64,000 nt of DNA from Bin55 sp965199895 (GCA_965199895.1 CBDATJ010000015.1:124001-188000); one strand, 5' to 3'; numbered from the stretch's first letter, positions 18,119-27,783 are shown. Translations and numbers: made by a program. The notes: generated from the letters alone by a model not told the origin.

Positions 18119-19360
18119 ATGAATCAACCGACCACAGCGTTACTACGACTTCTTTGCATCATCCTGATTGCAGCCTTAGCTTCAAGCTGTTCTTGGTTTG
18201 GTGGTGGTAAAAAGAATAACTCTAATTCTGACGCACAGGCAGCCCAACCTCGTGCACTAAAAGCTTTCACTGCTGAAGTGAGAGTTCAGCGCGTGTGGTC
18301 AGAAAGAATTGGCAAGGGGTTGGGAAAGAAGTTTGTACAAATCACCCCCGCAATCTATGAAGGCAAGATATATATAGCTGATGCTTACGGCAAGGTCATG
18401 GCACTAGATTCAGTCACCGGTGATCGCATATGGAGAACTGAAGTGGGAAGAGCAGATCGTAAGCTTTGGTTCAACATCCTCAATCGTAGCGATCCCTCAT
18501 TCGTCTCTGGTGGAGTCACCGCGGGAGAAGGTGTTGTTCTACTCGGCACCGTTCGTGGTGAACTCATCGTTCTAGATGCTGCCGATGGATCGGAACTCTG
18601 GCGCACACGATTGACCAGCGAAGTTCTTGCACCTGCTAGTGTGAGTTATGGTGTGATTGCGGTGCAAACCAGTGACGGTAAGATGCACTTACTTGAGCTT
18701 GAAGATGGTGAACGTCGGTGGGTGTTTGACACTCAAGATCCCATTGTTTCACTTCGTGGTACCGCACAGCCCGTGATCAGTGAAAATCATGTTTATGCAG
18801 GTTTTGCGAATGGACTGGTAGCAGCTGTTGAAATCGAAAGTGGCTTCCCGACTTGGGAACAAAAAGTAACCCTACCCGAGGGATCATCGGAACTAGAACG
18901 GATTATTGATGTAGACGGTCGTCCCTTAGTGACGACCTCCGTTGTTTATGCTGCCAGCCATCAGGGTAAAGTACGTGCCATGCGTCGAGATACCGGTGAC
19001 ATCGTTTGGGAGAAGGATGATCCTTCCTTCCACTCACTGTCTACGGGATACGGATTAGTTTATGTGGTTCGAGATGACGATGTCATCGTCGCAGCAGACC
19101 AAAACAGTGGTGGCGAAGAGTGGAAACAGGAGGCATTTTTTCTGAGAGAGTTGACAGATCCACTCACTTTCGGAAACTATATCGTCTTAGCAGATGACAG
19201 CGGCTATCTACACGTACTCGCACAGAGTGATGGCCGGATCATTGGTCGGCACAAACTCAAATCTCCCGTCCGATCACCCATGGCAGTGATGGATGGTATG
19301 GTCTATGTGCTGGGAAATAAGGGCCATCTGGAAGCATTACGCATTACGTCGATTGAATGA
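18119..19360 (+). CDS. bamB: Outer-membrane assembly lipoprotein BamB
   Basis: Lipoprotein subunit of the BAM complex, which inserts beta-barrels in the outer membrane. The 413-aa protein has a signal peptide ending in the lipobox LASSC and then PQQ-type repeats forming a beta-propeller; repeated blades are seen as ALDSVTGDRIWRTEVG, VLDAADGSELWRTRL and related segments. It starts at ATG 18119 and its stop overlaps the der start (ATGA). The bamB-der junction is conserved in gammaproteobacteria. Confidence 0.95.
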   Translation: MNQPTTALLRLLCIILIAALASSCSWFGGGKKNNSNSDAQAAQPRALKAFTAEVRVQRVWSERIGKGLGKKFVQITPAIYEGKIYIADAYGKVMALDSVTGDRIWRTEVGRADRKLWFNILNRSDPSFVSGGVTAGEGVVLLGTVRGELIVLDAADGSELWRTRLTSEVLAPASVSYGVIAVQTSDGKMHLLELEDGERRWVFDTQDPIVSLRGTAQPVISENHVYAGFANGLVAAVEIESGFPTWEQKVTLPEGSSELERIIDVDGRPLVTTSVVYAASHQGKVRAMRRDTGDIVWEKDDPSFHSLSTGYGLVYVVRDDDVIVAADQNSGGEEWKQEAFFLRELTDPLTFGNYIVLADDSGYLHVLAQSDGRIIGRHKLKSPVRSPMAVMDGMVYVLGNKGHLEALRITSIE

Positions 19361-20760
19361 ACGCCAGAAGGCGAGGGGTTGTCGCCATCGTTGGTCGCCC
19401 CAACGTTGGAAAATCCACCCTCTTTAATCGCCTTAGTAAAAGTCGGGATGCTATTGTTTTCAATCGTCCCGGATTAACTCGTGATCGACACTACGGTGAA
19501 GCCCGAGCTATACAGGACGCTGAGGTAACTCTAATCGACACTGGGGGATTGCACGATGACTCTGCCATCTCTACTTTAGTTGACAACCAGGTTCAACAAG
19601 CGCTAGATGAAGCTCATCTAGTGCTGTTGGTAACCGATGCCAGAGAAGGACTATCGCCAATCGATGTGGACATCGCACAAGAACTGAGAAAGTCCTCAGA
19701 AAAAGTCGTGGTCGTTGCAAACAAGATTGATGGTACTCCTGGTGGTTTGGACTACGGGCATGCTGAGTTTGCTCGATTAGGTTTTGAAAAACAAGTAGCC
19801 ATATCTGCGGCTCACGGACACGGTATGGATGACTTGATTGAAAGTGTGGTGGATCAGTTACCGGAAGGTGAAGTCGAACAAACCACAGAAGGTCAAATTA
19901 CCGTAGCAGTGATTGGACGACCGAATGTAGGTAAATCTAGTTTGGTCAATGCTCTTTCTTCTTCTGATCGATGTTTGGTGTTTGATGAACCTGGAACCAC
20001 CAGGGATGCAGTACATGTGATAGTCGAACGAGAAGGTAGACATTTCAGATTTATTGATACCGCAGGCATCAGACGGAAAGGGCGTGTTTCAGATTCAATA
20101 GAAAAATTCTCTATCGTAAAAGCTCTGGATGCAATGAAGTTAGGTGAAGTGGCGTTACTTGTGATTGATGCAAGTGAGGGCATCGTTGAACAAGACCTGC
20201 ATTTAATCACTTATGCTTTTGAATCTGGTTGTGCGGTGATTTTGGTAGTCAACAAGTGGGACACCTTAAAGGGGGAAGATCGCCTGCGGTGTCAGGATCA
20301 AATCAAACGCAAACTAAGGTTTGCGAATTGGGTTACTTCACGGTTTACGAGCGCAGTCAACAGCTCAGGTATCGTTCGACTCTTTGCTGATATCGAACAG
20401 CTACATTCTGCGGGTGTGTTTGATGTATCTTCAAGTGCACTCACTGAAATCTTAGAAATAGCTGTCGTTTCGCATCCACCACCCACCGTTCAACGAAGGC
20501 AAATCAAACTCAGGTATGCACACAAGGTTGGAACGTTTCCGCCAAGTATCATGATTCATGGCAATCAAACTGACCATTTACCAGCAAGCTACATTCGATA
20601 TTTGGAGAGAGAGTTCCGTAGTAAGTTGGGTCTAGAGGGTTGGCCGGTTTTACTCAATTTCAAAACCGCATCGAATCCCTTTGCAGGACGTAAGAACATT
20701 CTTACCGAGAGACAAAGACGACATCGAATTCGAATGATTAAGCATCGAAAGTCGAAGTAG
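19357..20760 (+). CDS. der: Ribosome biogenesis GTPase Der (EngA)
   Basis: Essential double GTPase that acts in 50S ribosome assembly. The 467-aa protein has two G domains: the first with GRPNVGKST, DTGG and NKID, the second with GRPNVGKSS, DTAG and NKWD, followed by a KH-like domain and a basic tail ending in RRHRIRMIKHRKSK. It starts at ATG 19357 within the bamB stop region and closes the conserved operon. A tiny frame begins at its last base. Confidence 0.97.
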   Translation: MNARRRGVVAIVGRPNVGKSTLFNRLSKSRDAIVFNRPGLTRDRHYGEARAIQDAEVTLIDTGGLHDDSAISTLVDNQVQQALDEAHLVLLVTDAREGLSPIDVDIAQELRKSSEKVVVVANKIDGTPGGLDYGHAEFARLGFEKQVAISAAHGHGMDDLIESVVDQLPEGEVEQTTEGQITVAVIGRPNVGKSSLVNALSSSDRCLVFDEPGTTRDAVHVIVEREGRHFRFIDTAGIRRKGRVSDSIEKFSIVKALDAMKLGEVALLVIDASEGIVEQDLHLITYAFESGCAVILVVNKWDTLKGEDRLRCQDQIKRKLRFANWVTSRFTSAVNSSGIVRLFADIEQLHSAGVFDVSSSALTEILEIAVVSHPPPTVQRRQIKLRYAHKVGTFPPSIMIHGNQTDHLPASYIRYLEREFRSKLGLEGWPVLLNFKTASNPFAGRKNILTERQRRHRIRMIKHRKSK

Positions 20761-20876
20761 TGTCAACAGATGCTTGGGTCACATCTATAGTTAGAACCCA
20801 GCTAGAACAAAAGGTTGAGTCCACGCATTTGAGTCCTCCTGGACCACAACCGCAAGGCCAACCTGTGGAACCCTGA
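20760..20876 (+). CDS. Possible 38-aa peptide overlapping the der stop
   Basis: A GTG that shares one base with the der stop (TAGTG) opens a 38-codon frame ending at 20876. The peptide starts with an amphipathic stretch (WVTSIVRTQLEQKVE) and ends in a Pro/Gln-rich tail. The one-base overlap would permit translational coupling. A second protein-like frame overlaps its end, so this could instead be part of a decayed gene. I do not recognise it. Confidence 0.2.
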   Translation: MSTDAWVTSIVRTQLEQKVESTHLSPPGPQPQGQPVEP

Positions 20877-20920
20877 GTTCCAATCTCTCAATCAACGATA
20901 CCAGTATTTTTACTTTAACC

Positions 20921-21124
20921 ATGTCCTTCTTCAATGTCCAGAGTACATGGAGAGAATTAAAGCCAATCTACAAAAGGATTTACCTTGATCCCAACAGTTT
21001 AATCAGCAGAGGATTTTCTAGCGTTTTCTATGACAGTCGAAGAGTATCCCATGAAGAAGAATGGGTGCCTCGGTCACCTGATCTCTACGGGATGAACCCA
21101 AGAATTACCGGGTTGAAACGATGA
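20921..21124 (+). CDS. Unrecognised 67-aa frame, possibly a gene remnant
   Basis: An ATG-initiated frame of 67 codons with no clear ribosome-binding site. The predicted peptide is polar and aromatic, with no signal or membrane segment. Another frame, about 20837-20983 without a proper start, reads NLWNPEFQSLNQRYQYFYFN and onward and overlaps this one, so the pair could be pieces of one broken gene. No family is recognised, and the frame may be chance. Confidence 0.2.
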   Translation: MSFFNVQSTWRELKPIYKRIYLDPNSLISRGFSSVFYDSRRVSHEEEWVPRSPDLYGMNPRITGLKR

Positions 21125-21662
21125 GGTTCCGACAAAAAAGTGTTCAACGATCCTAACGAAACCATGAATGAACCTCCTATCCCTTGCGGTTGATCAAACG
21201 AGCCATTAATTAGGTTTAGAGATTCGACAGATCCAATAGTGAAGCCTCCCTGAAGATTCATTCCAAGATGGGGAAAGAGCAGTAGTTCTAGATAAGACGC
21301 AACTGAGCAATCCAGTCTCTCGCTGAAGGAAATTCAATTTTTACGCTAATTCTTCCACATGTGGGTACTTTTCTGTATAATCCTGAACTAATAATCATAA
21401 GAATTGCACCTTGAGTCTTCAACTCCTATGGATGATTTCAAAAACTCTCTGAACAGCCGCTGTCAGCATCAAGCACTACTGCGTCCACAGTATGGGTGAT
21501 GCTATCCGCAATTCATCAGAGTATTCCGACCGGTTAACCCTCTCTGTAGTGATAAAATAACTTGACAAAAACAATCATTTATGCAATGATATAGTTTGTT
21601 CACAGTGTGAATTTCCCCAGTATGACTGAAGATACCAATTTTGTGATTCTCTCCATGTAGAT
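21125..21662. other. Gene-free stretch before the PYROXD2-like gene
   Basis: No convincing coding frame is seen on either strand. The sequence is AT-rich toward its end. A perfect TTGACA occurs at 21562-21567, but no good -10 hexamer lies 16-18 bases downstream. Confidence 0.35.
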
Positions 21663-21691
21663 TGACATATCACAATTGAACTATTATCATT
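21663..21691 (+). promoter_or_regulatory. Sigma-70-type promoter candidate for the PYROXD2-like gene
   Basis: TTGACA (21663-21668) and TATCAT (21686-21691) are separated by 17 bases, one mismatch from consensus overall. Transcription would begin roughly 105 bases upstream of the ATG at 21806. Confidence 0.55.
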
Positions 21692-21805
21692 TGTAATTCA
21701 CATAACCTAGTAATCTGAATAACTCTTGAGTCATTCACACTAACTGAGGCATGATTTCAATTCACACCTTCAAATGATTCCCGAGACTCAACTGACTCTC
21801 GCACA

Positions 21806-23401
21806 ATGAAATCAAACCAATTCAACCAAGTGATCATTGTGGGTGGCGGACACAATGGATTAGTCTGTGCTTGCTATCTCGCTGAGGCCGGATTCGATGT
21901 CCTTGTTCTTGAACGACGTTCTATAGTAGGTGGTGCTGTGGTGACTGAAGAGTTTCATCGTGGATTCCGTAATTCGACCGCAAGCTATACCGTTGGTTTG
22001 CTCAGCCCACAAGTCATTCGTGACCTAAGGTTGTACCAACATGGCCTTGAAATCATCCCAAGGCAAATGGCAAACTTTTTTCCTTTGTCTGATGAACGAT
22101 TTCTTCAACTCTATTCGGACGACGCACTCACCCAAAACGAAATCGCCAAGTTTTCAGTGCGAGATGCCAATGCTCTGCCCAAGTTCAGAATCATGATTCA
22201 CGAAGTAGGGGAGGTAGTGAAACGGATCATGTATCGAACCCCACCTAACATCGGTGGCGGTCTCCAAGCTTGGATTGAAGCGGGTTTAACACTAAATGAA
22301 GTTCGAAAACTCTCTGGACATCGAATCAAAAATCTTACTGAGTTATTCCTGTTGCCTATTGCTGATCTCTTGGACAAGTGGTTTGAAAACCCACACGTAA
22401 AAGCTGCTTTCGCGTTCGATGCTTTAGTGGGCAATTTCTCCTCACTACATTCAACGGGTACTTCCTATGGGCTTTTGCATCACGCACTAGGACAAACTGC
22501 TGGTCAACCCGGCGTTTGGGGGCATGCAAAAGGTGGTATGGGAAGTATCACCCAAGCAATGCTAAAGAGAGCGCAAGAACTGGGCGTAAGAGTCGAAACC
22601 GACGCTGAAGTCGTTCAGATTACTGTAGAACGTGGTCGTGCAACTATGGTCATCCTTGCTGATGGTAGGGAATATCCAGCAACACTCGTAGTCGCAAATG
22701 TTGCACCCAAACATCTCTATCTTGACTTGTTGCAAGAACAAGATCTCAGTCCCGATTTCCTAAACAACATTCAACAATCCAACACAGAATCAGCCGTCCT
22801 AAGGATGAATGTTGCATTGTCCGAGCTACCCCAATTCATTTGTAAACCTTCTTCAAAACAGGAACTACATCACAGTTCTGGTATCGTGATTGGACCAACC
22901 ATCGACTACATGGAAAAAGCTTACCAAGACGCTGTAAGTGGGACCTGGTCAACTAATCCAGTCATTGAAATGCTCATCCCTTCAACCGTAGATCCCGCAC
23001 TCGCACAACCAGGTAAACACGTTGCAAGTCTGTTCTGTCAATATTTCCCCTATGACCGGGATTGGGATATCAATCAGTCCAAAGCAGTTGCAGATATTTA
23101 TCGCACTATCGATGAGTATGCCCCCAACTTCAGTCGCTCTGTGATTGCTGATCAAGTTTTGACCCCACTAGATTTAGAGCGAGAATTTCGATTGCCTCGT
23201 GGAGACATCTTCCACGGTGCACACTCTTTGAGTCAAATTTGGTCTGCACGTCCGCTTATGGGTTATGCAGCTTATCAAGGTCTGCTAAAGAACCTTTATC
23301 ACTGTGGTGCTGGTTCCCATCCCGGAGGAGGAGTGACAGGGATTCCGGGACTAAACGCTTCTCGAGAAATCATACGTCATTTTGGGACCATCAATTCATG
23401 A
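21806..23401 (+). CDS. PYROXD2/CrtI-like FAD-dependent oxidoreductase
   Basis: Predicted flavoprotein of the phytoene-dehydrogenase-like amine oxidase superfamily, 531 aa. The N-terminus has the dinucleotide-binding motif IIVGGGHNGLVCACYLAEAG and an ERR segment at the end of the second strand. The C-terminus has the GAGSHPGGGVTGIPGLNASR motif that closes the FAD site. It resembles the PYROXD2 branch more than true carotenoid desaturases; the substrate is unknown. No carotenoid genes lie nearby. It starts at ATG 21806, downstream of a good promoter. It is convergent with a GNAT gene, with a six-base overlap. Confidence 0.82.
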   Translation: MKSNQFNQVIIVGGGHNGLVCACYLAEAGFDVLVLERRSIVGGAVVTEEFHRGFRNSTASYTVGLLSPQVIRDLRLYQHGLEIIPRQMANFFPLSDERFLQLYSDDALTQNEIAKFSVRDANALPKFRIMIHEVGEVVKRIMYRTPPNIGGGLQAWIEAGLTLNEVRKLSGHRIKNLTELFLLPIADLLDKWFENPHVKAAFAFDALVGNFSSLHSTGTSYGLLHHALGQTAGQPGVWGHAKGGMGSITQAMLKRAQELGVRVETDAEVVQITVERGRATMVILADGREYPATLVVANVAPKHLYLDLLQEQDLSPDFLNNIQQSNTESAVLRMNVALSELPQFICKPSSKQELHHSSGIVIGPTIDYMEKAYQDAVSGTWSTNPVIEMLIPSTVDPALAQPGKHVASLFCQYFPYDRDWDINQSKAVADIYRTIDEYAPNFSRSVIADQVLTPLDLEREFRLPRGDIFHGAHSLSQIWSARPLMGYAAYQGLLKNLYHCGAGSHPGGGVTGIPGLNASREIIRHFGTINS

Positions 23402-23839
23402 AGTCACTGAGTCATTGAGCGTAGCTTTGTATCGCATCTCACGATGTTTGATTCCAGCATCTTCGAATATGGGACCATATTCTTTAAATCCATGAATCTC
23501 ATAAAAACCGATGGCGTGGATTTGTGCATGGATCCAAGGGGTCGGATAATTCAGTTCAGCTGCTTTCTTAATGCCTGCGTTTAGGAGTCTGGAACCGTAA
23601 CCGTTTCCTCTGAACTTGCGCAAGACAGCCATTCTGCCAATCATCCCATTGTCTAACAAGCGAGCTACACCAGCTGCTTTGCAGGATTCCCAATAGATGA
23701 AATGTATCGCATCAGCATCTCGATCATCTAGCTCCAATTCTACGGGCACTTTCTGTTCTTTGACAAAGACTGTGTGTCGCACTTCTTTGAGCTCTTTTGA
23801 ATGAGTTTCCCAAGATACTTGTTCTACACCCCATTCCAT
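23396..23839 (-). CDS. GNAT family N-acetyltransferase
   Basis: Predicted acyl-CoA-dependent acyltransferase of 147 aa. It begins with a pattern typical of one GNAT subgroup, RHTVFVKEQKVPVELELDDRD followed by H, and has the acetyl-CoA-binding segment GRMAVLRKFRGNGYGSRLL. The C-terminus holds a Y.IHGFKEYG segment common in the fold. The substrate is unknown. It starts at ATG 23839, one base after the purB stop, so it is probably the last gene of the mnmA-purB operon. Confidence 0.85.
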   Translation of the reverse strand: MEWGVEQVSWETHSKELKEVRHTVFVKEQKVPVELELDDRDADAIHFIYWESCKAAGVARLLDNGMIGRMAVLRKFRGNGYGSRLLNAGIKKAAELNYPTPWIHAQIHAIGFYEIHGFKEYGPIFEDAGIKHREMRYKATLNDSVTS

Positions 23840-23840
23840 T

Positions 23841-25277
23841 TCACTCTTCCTCGTTGTTGAATTCTGGTGAGTTTTGGAAATTCCGGTATCTTCTTATTCT
23901 GCTGATTTCCTGATTCGCAAGTTGGCTTGCTAATCCATCGTAGTGTTCGGGTCTGAGCTTCAACAAGGTTGATCGTGCACTACGAGACATGGTCAGTCTA
24001 TTCAACAGTGAGCGATAACTGGTTGCGTCAAGGTGAGAACCGCGAGTTGCTTTTTTCACCTGCTCATAAGCATCGGGTATTCCTTCAGCTCTCATGACAG
24101 TTTGGACTGCTTCAGTCAATACCTCCCATGAGTTTGCTAATTCATCACTCATTCGCCTAGGATCGTGGTCAAGTTTCGCCAAACCTCTTCGTGCACTGTT
24201 CACTGCTAATACTGTGTGTCCTACGGCAGTACCGATATTACGAAGAACAGTTGAATCTGATAAATCTCTCTGCCATCGTGAAACTTGGAGTTTGTCTGAC
24301 AGGTGAGAGAGTAGGGCATTAGCTAATCCAAGATTCCCTTCAGCATTTTCAAAGTCAATGGGATTGACTTTGTGTGGCATAGTAGAACTCCCTACTTCGC
24401 CTTCAACTTTCTTTTGGCGGAAATAACCGATTGAAATATATCCCCAGACATCCTTAACAAAGTCCATCATGACTCCATTCAGTGCTCTCAGAGCACTGAA
24501 ATACTCCACCATGTAGTCGTGAGGTTCGATTTGAGTGGTCACTAAGTTAGGTTTGAGCTCCAGTGATTGCACAAACTCTGGTCCAATCGTCATCCAATCC
24601 AACTCTGGGTATGCCACCTGGTGTGCACTGTAGTTCCCGACTGCACCATTCATCTTCCCGTACAACTCTACTAGCCAGAACTTGTCTAGTAATCGGTCAA
24701 TGCGCGAAGCAAATACTACCAATTCTTTACCGAGTGTGGATGGTGTGGCAGGTTGTCCGTGAGTTCGCGACAACATAGCGATATGTGTTGTGTCAGCAGC
24801 AAAATCCAGCAATTCTTCTAGGAAATTCTCAAAGATGCGGTAGAGTAAGTTCTCCTTGATCCCTTGCAACATCATCCCGTAGGCTAAGTTGTTGATGTCT
24901 TCTGAAGTACATCCAAAGTGAATCCACTCAACGTATGAGTCAAGACCACGTGCACAGAACTCATTGCGGATAAACCGTTCCACAGCTTTCACATCGTGGT
25001 TGGTTTCTTTTTCAATCTCTCGTACGCGTTTTGCTTCTTCAACTGAGAAGCAATCGCTAATCATGCGACACTGTTCGAGTTGAACTTCTGCTGGTTTCTC
25101 AACTCCGGGTAGACCCACATGGTAGGTGAGGTAGATAAACCACTCTATCTCTACTTTGACACGAAACTTCATCAGTGCATATTCACTAACGTACTCCGCT
25201 AGTGGTGCGGTTATCCTCCGATAACGCCCATCGAGAGGACTAATCGCGGTTATAGACTCAAGCTCATGTGGATCCAT
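23841..25277 (-). CDS. purB: Adenylosuccinate lyase
   Basis: Catalyses two fumarate-releasing steps of purine synthesis: SAICAR to AICAR and adenylosuccinate to AMP. The protein has the fumarase-superfamily signature GSSTMPHKVNPIDFENAEGN, an early SPLDGRY segment, and the SRTHGQPATPSTLGKE histidine motif. It is 478 aa, slightly longer than E. coli PurB (456), with extra residues at the C-terminus. ATG 25277 is preferred; TTG 25283 overlapping the mnmA stop is an alternative that adds two residues. It follows mnmA directly. The hflD gene that separates them in E. coli is missing. Confidence 0.96.
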   Translation of the reverse strand: MDPHELESITAISPLDGRYRRITAPLAEYVSEYALMKFRVKVEIEWFIYLTYHVGLPGVEKPAEVQLEQCRMISDCFSVEEAKRVREIEKETNHDVKAVERFIRNEFCARGLDSYVEWIHFGCTSEDINNLAYGMMLQGIKENLLYRIFENFLEELLDFAADTTHIAMLSRTHGQPATPSTLGKELVVFASRIDRLLDKFWLVELYGKMNGAVGNYSAHQVAYPELDWMTIGPEFVQSLELKPNLVTTQIEPHDYMVEYFSALRALNGVMMDFVKDVWGYISIGYFRQKKVEGEVGSSTMPHKVNPIDFENAEGNLGLANALLSHLSDKLQVSRWQRDLSDSTVLRNIGTAVGHTVLAVNSARRGLAKLDHDPRRMSDELANSWEVLTEAVQTVMRAEGIPDAYEQVKKATRGSHLDATSYRSLLNRLTMSRSARSTLLKLRPEHYDGLASQLANQEISRIRRYRNFQNSPEFNNEEE

Positions 25278-25279
25278 AT

Positions 25280-26359
25280 TCAAGCAACCACTTCATCAAT
25301 AACAGCTGAACCCAGACATAAGTCTTCAGAATACAACACGACAAACTGCCCGGGAGTAATCGCTCTTTGTGGCTTTTCGAACTTGACTCGTATTTGATTT
25401 CCTTTTTGCACCATCAAACAGGGCTGTGGAGGTTGTCGATATCTCACCATTGCTTGGCAGTGTTCAAATTCTTCTGGGTGGTCGATCAACCAATTCGGTT
25501 CCCGAGCTATGAGTTCATAGTTAAGTAAATCTTGTTGATTTTGTGTGACAATGACTTCGTTGTTCTCAATATCTTTAGCCAGTACATACCAGGGTTGTCC
25601 CGTTCCATTTTTCTGACCACCAATCCCCAATCCTTCCCGTTGACCCAGGGTATGGTACGGTAATCCCTTGTGCATCCCCATTGCATTTCCATTTTGGTCA
25701 CGGATGGAACCGTGGTCTTGGTCTACGAACCGAGCTAGAAAGTCACTAAACCGTCGTTCTCCTATAAAGCAAATCCCGGTACTATCTTTACGGTCGTGCA
25801 CGTGTAGACCGATTTCTTTGGCTAGTTTACGGACGTTGTTTTTGGTCATCTCAGCTAACGGAAACAAACACTTCGATAGTCTGTTTTTTTTCACCCCGCT
25901 GAGAAAGTAAGTTTGGTCTTTGGATTGATCTTCAGGTCGGTATAAAGCAAAACTTTTGTTTTGATGCACTCCCCGTGCATAGTGTCCGGTTGCGATTTGT
26001 GAGTATCCCAACTGTTTGGCATAGTCCAAAAATATTCCAAACTTAATCTCACGATTACACAAGATGTCAGGGTTAGGAGTACGTCCAATACGGTATTCGT
26101 GGAGCATGTGTTCAAATACTTGATCCCAGTACTCCGGAGCGAAGTTAATGGGTGTCAGTGGTACCTGTAGAGATTCTGCTATACGTTGAGCGTCTTCAAA
26201 GTCTTCTCGTGCTGTGCAGTATTCAGAGTCCTCCTCCTCCCAATTCTTCATGAAAACGGCCGACACGTTGTATCCTTCACGCTGTAAAAGCACCGTGGCT
26301 ACTGCAGAGTCTACCCCTCCGGAGAGTCCTACCAGGACTGATGAATTTGATGGAGTCAA
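25280..26359 (-). CDS. mnmA: tRNA-specific 2-thiouridylase MnmA
   Basis: Adenylates and thiolates U34 of Lys, Glu and Gln tRNAs, taking sulfur from the IscS-TusA-TusBCD-TusE relay. The 359-aa protein has the PP-loop GLSGGVDSAVA (residues 11-21) and the two catalytic cysteines Cys101 in NPDILCN and Cys197 in STGICFIGERR. A TGHYARG motif lies between. The start is TTG 26359, close before the PP-loop, without a clear ribosome-binding site. It heads an operon with purB and a GNAT gene. Its sulfur-relay partners tusBCDE and iscS are elsewhere in this window. Confidence 0.96.
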   Translation of the reverse strand: MTPSNSSVLVGLSGGVDSAVATVLLQREGYNVSAVFMKNWEEEDSEYCTAREDFEDAQRIAESLQVPLTPINFAPEYWDQVFEHMLHEYRIGRTPNPDILCNREIKFGIFLDYAKQLGYSQIATGHYARGVHQNKSFALYRPEDQSKDQTYFLSGVKKNRLSKCLFPLAEMTKNNVRKLAKEIGLHVHDRKDSTGICFIGERRFSDFLARFVDQDHGSIRDQNGNAMGMHKGLPYHTLGQREGLGIGGQKNGTGQPWYVLAKDIENNEVIVTQNQQDLLNYELIAREPNWLIDHPEEFEHCQAMVRYRQPPQPCLMVQKGNQIRVKFEKPQRAITPGQFVVLYSEDLCLGSAVIDEVVA

Positions 26360-26549
26360 AGTAGAAATTTTGGAGTTGAGGAACGAGATATTTTAGGAAC
26401 TCGCTATGACTCGCTTAGTACAATGCTGAAAATTGTGGTTTCGACACCGTATGGGTGTATCCCATGTTCGTATCTCATCTTCTGTTCTAACCTAGTGTCA
26501 CTCTATCCACAAAATACTCAGTACTGCAACCCCACAGGATGAGCTTAGT

Positions 26550-27020
26550 TTGGGTACCTATAGTCACATAAAAGAAGATGGACAGGCCAGCATGGTCGAT
26601 GTGTCCGACAAACCAGTCAGAGCACGAACTGCAACAGCGCAAGGTTCGGTGATTTTGCAACCCAGTACTTTAGAGATGATTTTGGATGATAAAGTGGCTA
26701 AAGGAAACGTATTTTCAGTTGCTCGTATTGCGGGGATTCAAGCAGCGAAGCGAACTAGCGAACTCATTCCTCTTTGCCATCCACTACCTCTGACTAGTGT
26801 GGACATTGGGTTTGAACACAACCGATACGGAGAGTTGACAGTCACTGCTACCTGTAAAGCAAACGCATCAACTGGAGTGGAAATGGAAGCACTTACGGCA
26901 GTATCTGTTGCTTGTCTCACCATCTATGACATGACGAAGAGTGTAGAGAGAGGGTCTAAATTCGGCAATATTCATCTGGTCTCCAAATTTGGAGGCAAAT
27001 CTGGGGATTGGAAGGCTTGA
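26550..27020 (+). CDS. moaC: Cyclic pyranopterin monophosphate synthase MoaC
   Basis: Second step of molybdenum cofactor synthesis, forming cyclic pyranopterin monophosphate. The 156-aa protein has MVDVSDKPVRARTA near the start, the LIPLCHPLPLT motif and the GVEMEALTAVSVACLTIYDM core that forms the active site. The start is TTG 26550 with AGGATGAG a few bases upstream. It is followed by overlapping moaD and then moaE. MoaA is not in the window. Confidence 0.95.
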   Translation: MGTYSHIKEDGQASMVDVSDKPVRARTATAQGSVILQPSTLEMILDDKVAKGNVFSVARIAGIQAAKRTSELIPLCHPLPLTSVDIGFEHNRYGELTVTATCKANASTGVEMEALTAVSVACLTIYDMTKSVERGSKFGNIHLVSKFGGKSGDWKA

Positions 27021-27280
27021 ACTCCGAAATCACCATAGTCGTTCGATTGTTTGCTGAAATCCGAGAACGCGCAGGATCAGATCAAATCGAAATCCAAATC
27101 CCATCCCACACGACAACAGAACATCTACTCCAAGCCGTCGAAGCTCAACACCCAGTTCTATGTCCATTACTTAAAGTGACCAGTCTTTCGGTTGCAGTCA
27201 ATCATGAGATGGTCAATGGTGCTTTGCACTTAACGACTATAGATGAAGTTGCGCTCTTTCCACCCATTACTGGAGGTTAG
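27017..27280 (+). CDS. moaD: Molybdopterin synthase sulfur carrier subunit MoaD
   Basis: Ubiquitin-fold sulfur carrier of molybdopterin synthase. The roughly 87-aa protein starts with a beta-strand VVRLFAEIRERAG and ends in the essential Gly-Gly (PPITGG), whose thiocarboxylate donates sulfur. The start is taken as TTG 27017, overlapping the moaC stop as TTGA; another TTG at 27008 would add three residues. The gene is followed after three bases by moaE, with which the product forms a heterotetramer. Confidence 0.93.
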   Translation: MNSEITIVVRLFAEIRERAGSDQIEIQIPSHTTTEHLLQAVEAQHPVLCPLLKVTSLSVAVNHEMVNGALHLTTIDEVALFPPITGG

Positions 27281-27283
27281 CTC

Positions 27284-27772
27284 TTGCACCGTATCGTCGT
27301 TCAATCTGAAGACTTCTCTGTCAGTGAAGAGTGGCGAGCCTGTTTCCTTCGGATAAAGGGTAAGGCAGGAGCTATTGTTGCGTTCTGTGGCATGGTGAGA
27401 GACATGGCTGATATGGGCAAAGTTGACAGTTTATATTTGGAACACTATCCCGGTATGACGGAATCCAGTATCCAATCCATCATTGATGATGCTGTAGAGC
27501 GATGGACACTAATGGATGTATCCGTTATTCATAGGATAGGTGTTCTAAAACCCGCTGATCAGATCGTTTTGCTGTTGACTGCCGCTCCACATCGCTCAGA
27601 CGCTTTCGCAGCTTGCGAGTTCATCATGGACAATCTCAAAACTCGAGCTGTTTTTTGGAAGAAAGAAGTCCGGACTGATGGTGCCTCGTGGGTGAAATCC
27701 ACCTCAAATGACTATACCAGAGCAGAGAATTGGGACGATTACAAACCGCCTAAAGATTTACAACATAGCTAA
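27284..27772 (+). CDS. moaE: Molybdopterin synthase catalytic subunit MoaE
   Basis: Large subunit of molybdopterin synthase, which inserts two sulfurs into cyclic pyranopterin monophosphate. The 162-aa protein has GAIVAFCGMVRD, LYLEHYPGMTE, the HRIGVLK segment, and the catalytic lysine region FWKKEV. The start is TTG 27284, three bases after moaD. The end of moaE is 28 bases from icd. Confidence 0.94.
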   Translation: MHRIVVQSEDFSVSEEWRACFLRIKGKAGAIVAFCGMVRDMADMGKVDSLYLEHYPGMTESSIQSIIDDAVERWTLMDVSVIHRIGVLKPADQIVLLLTAAPHRSDAFAACEFIMDNLKTRAVFWKKEVRTDGASWVKSTSNDYTRAENWDDYKPPKDLQHS

Positions 27773-27783
27773 AAATCGCTGTC

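Noticed and set aside
21562..21567. TTGACA as a second promoter of the PYROXD2-like gene
   Set aside because: The nearest -10-like hexamer is more than 20 bases away.
26396..26549. Molybdenum cofactor riboswitch upstream of moaC
   Set aside because: The gap is short and I could not find the multi-stem fold of the Moco motif; a covariance-model search would decide.
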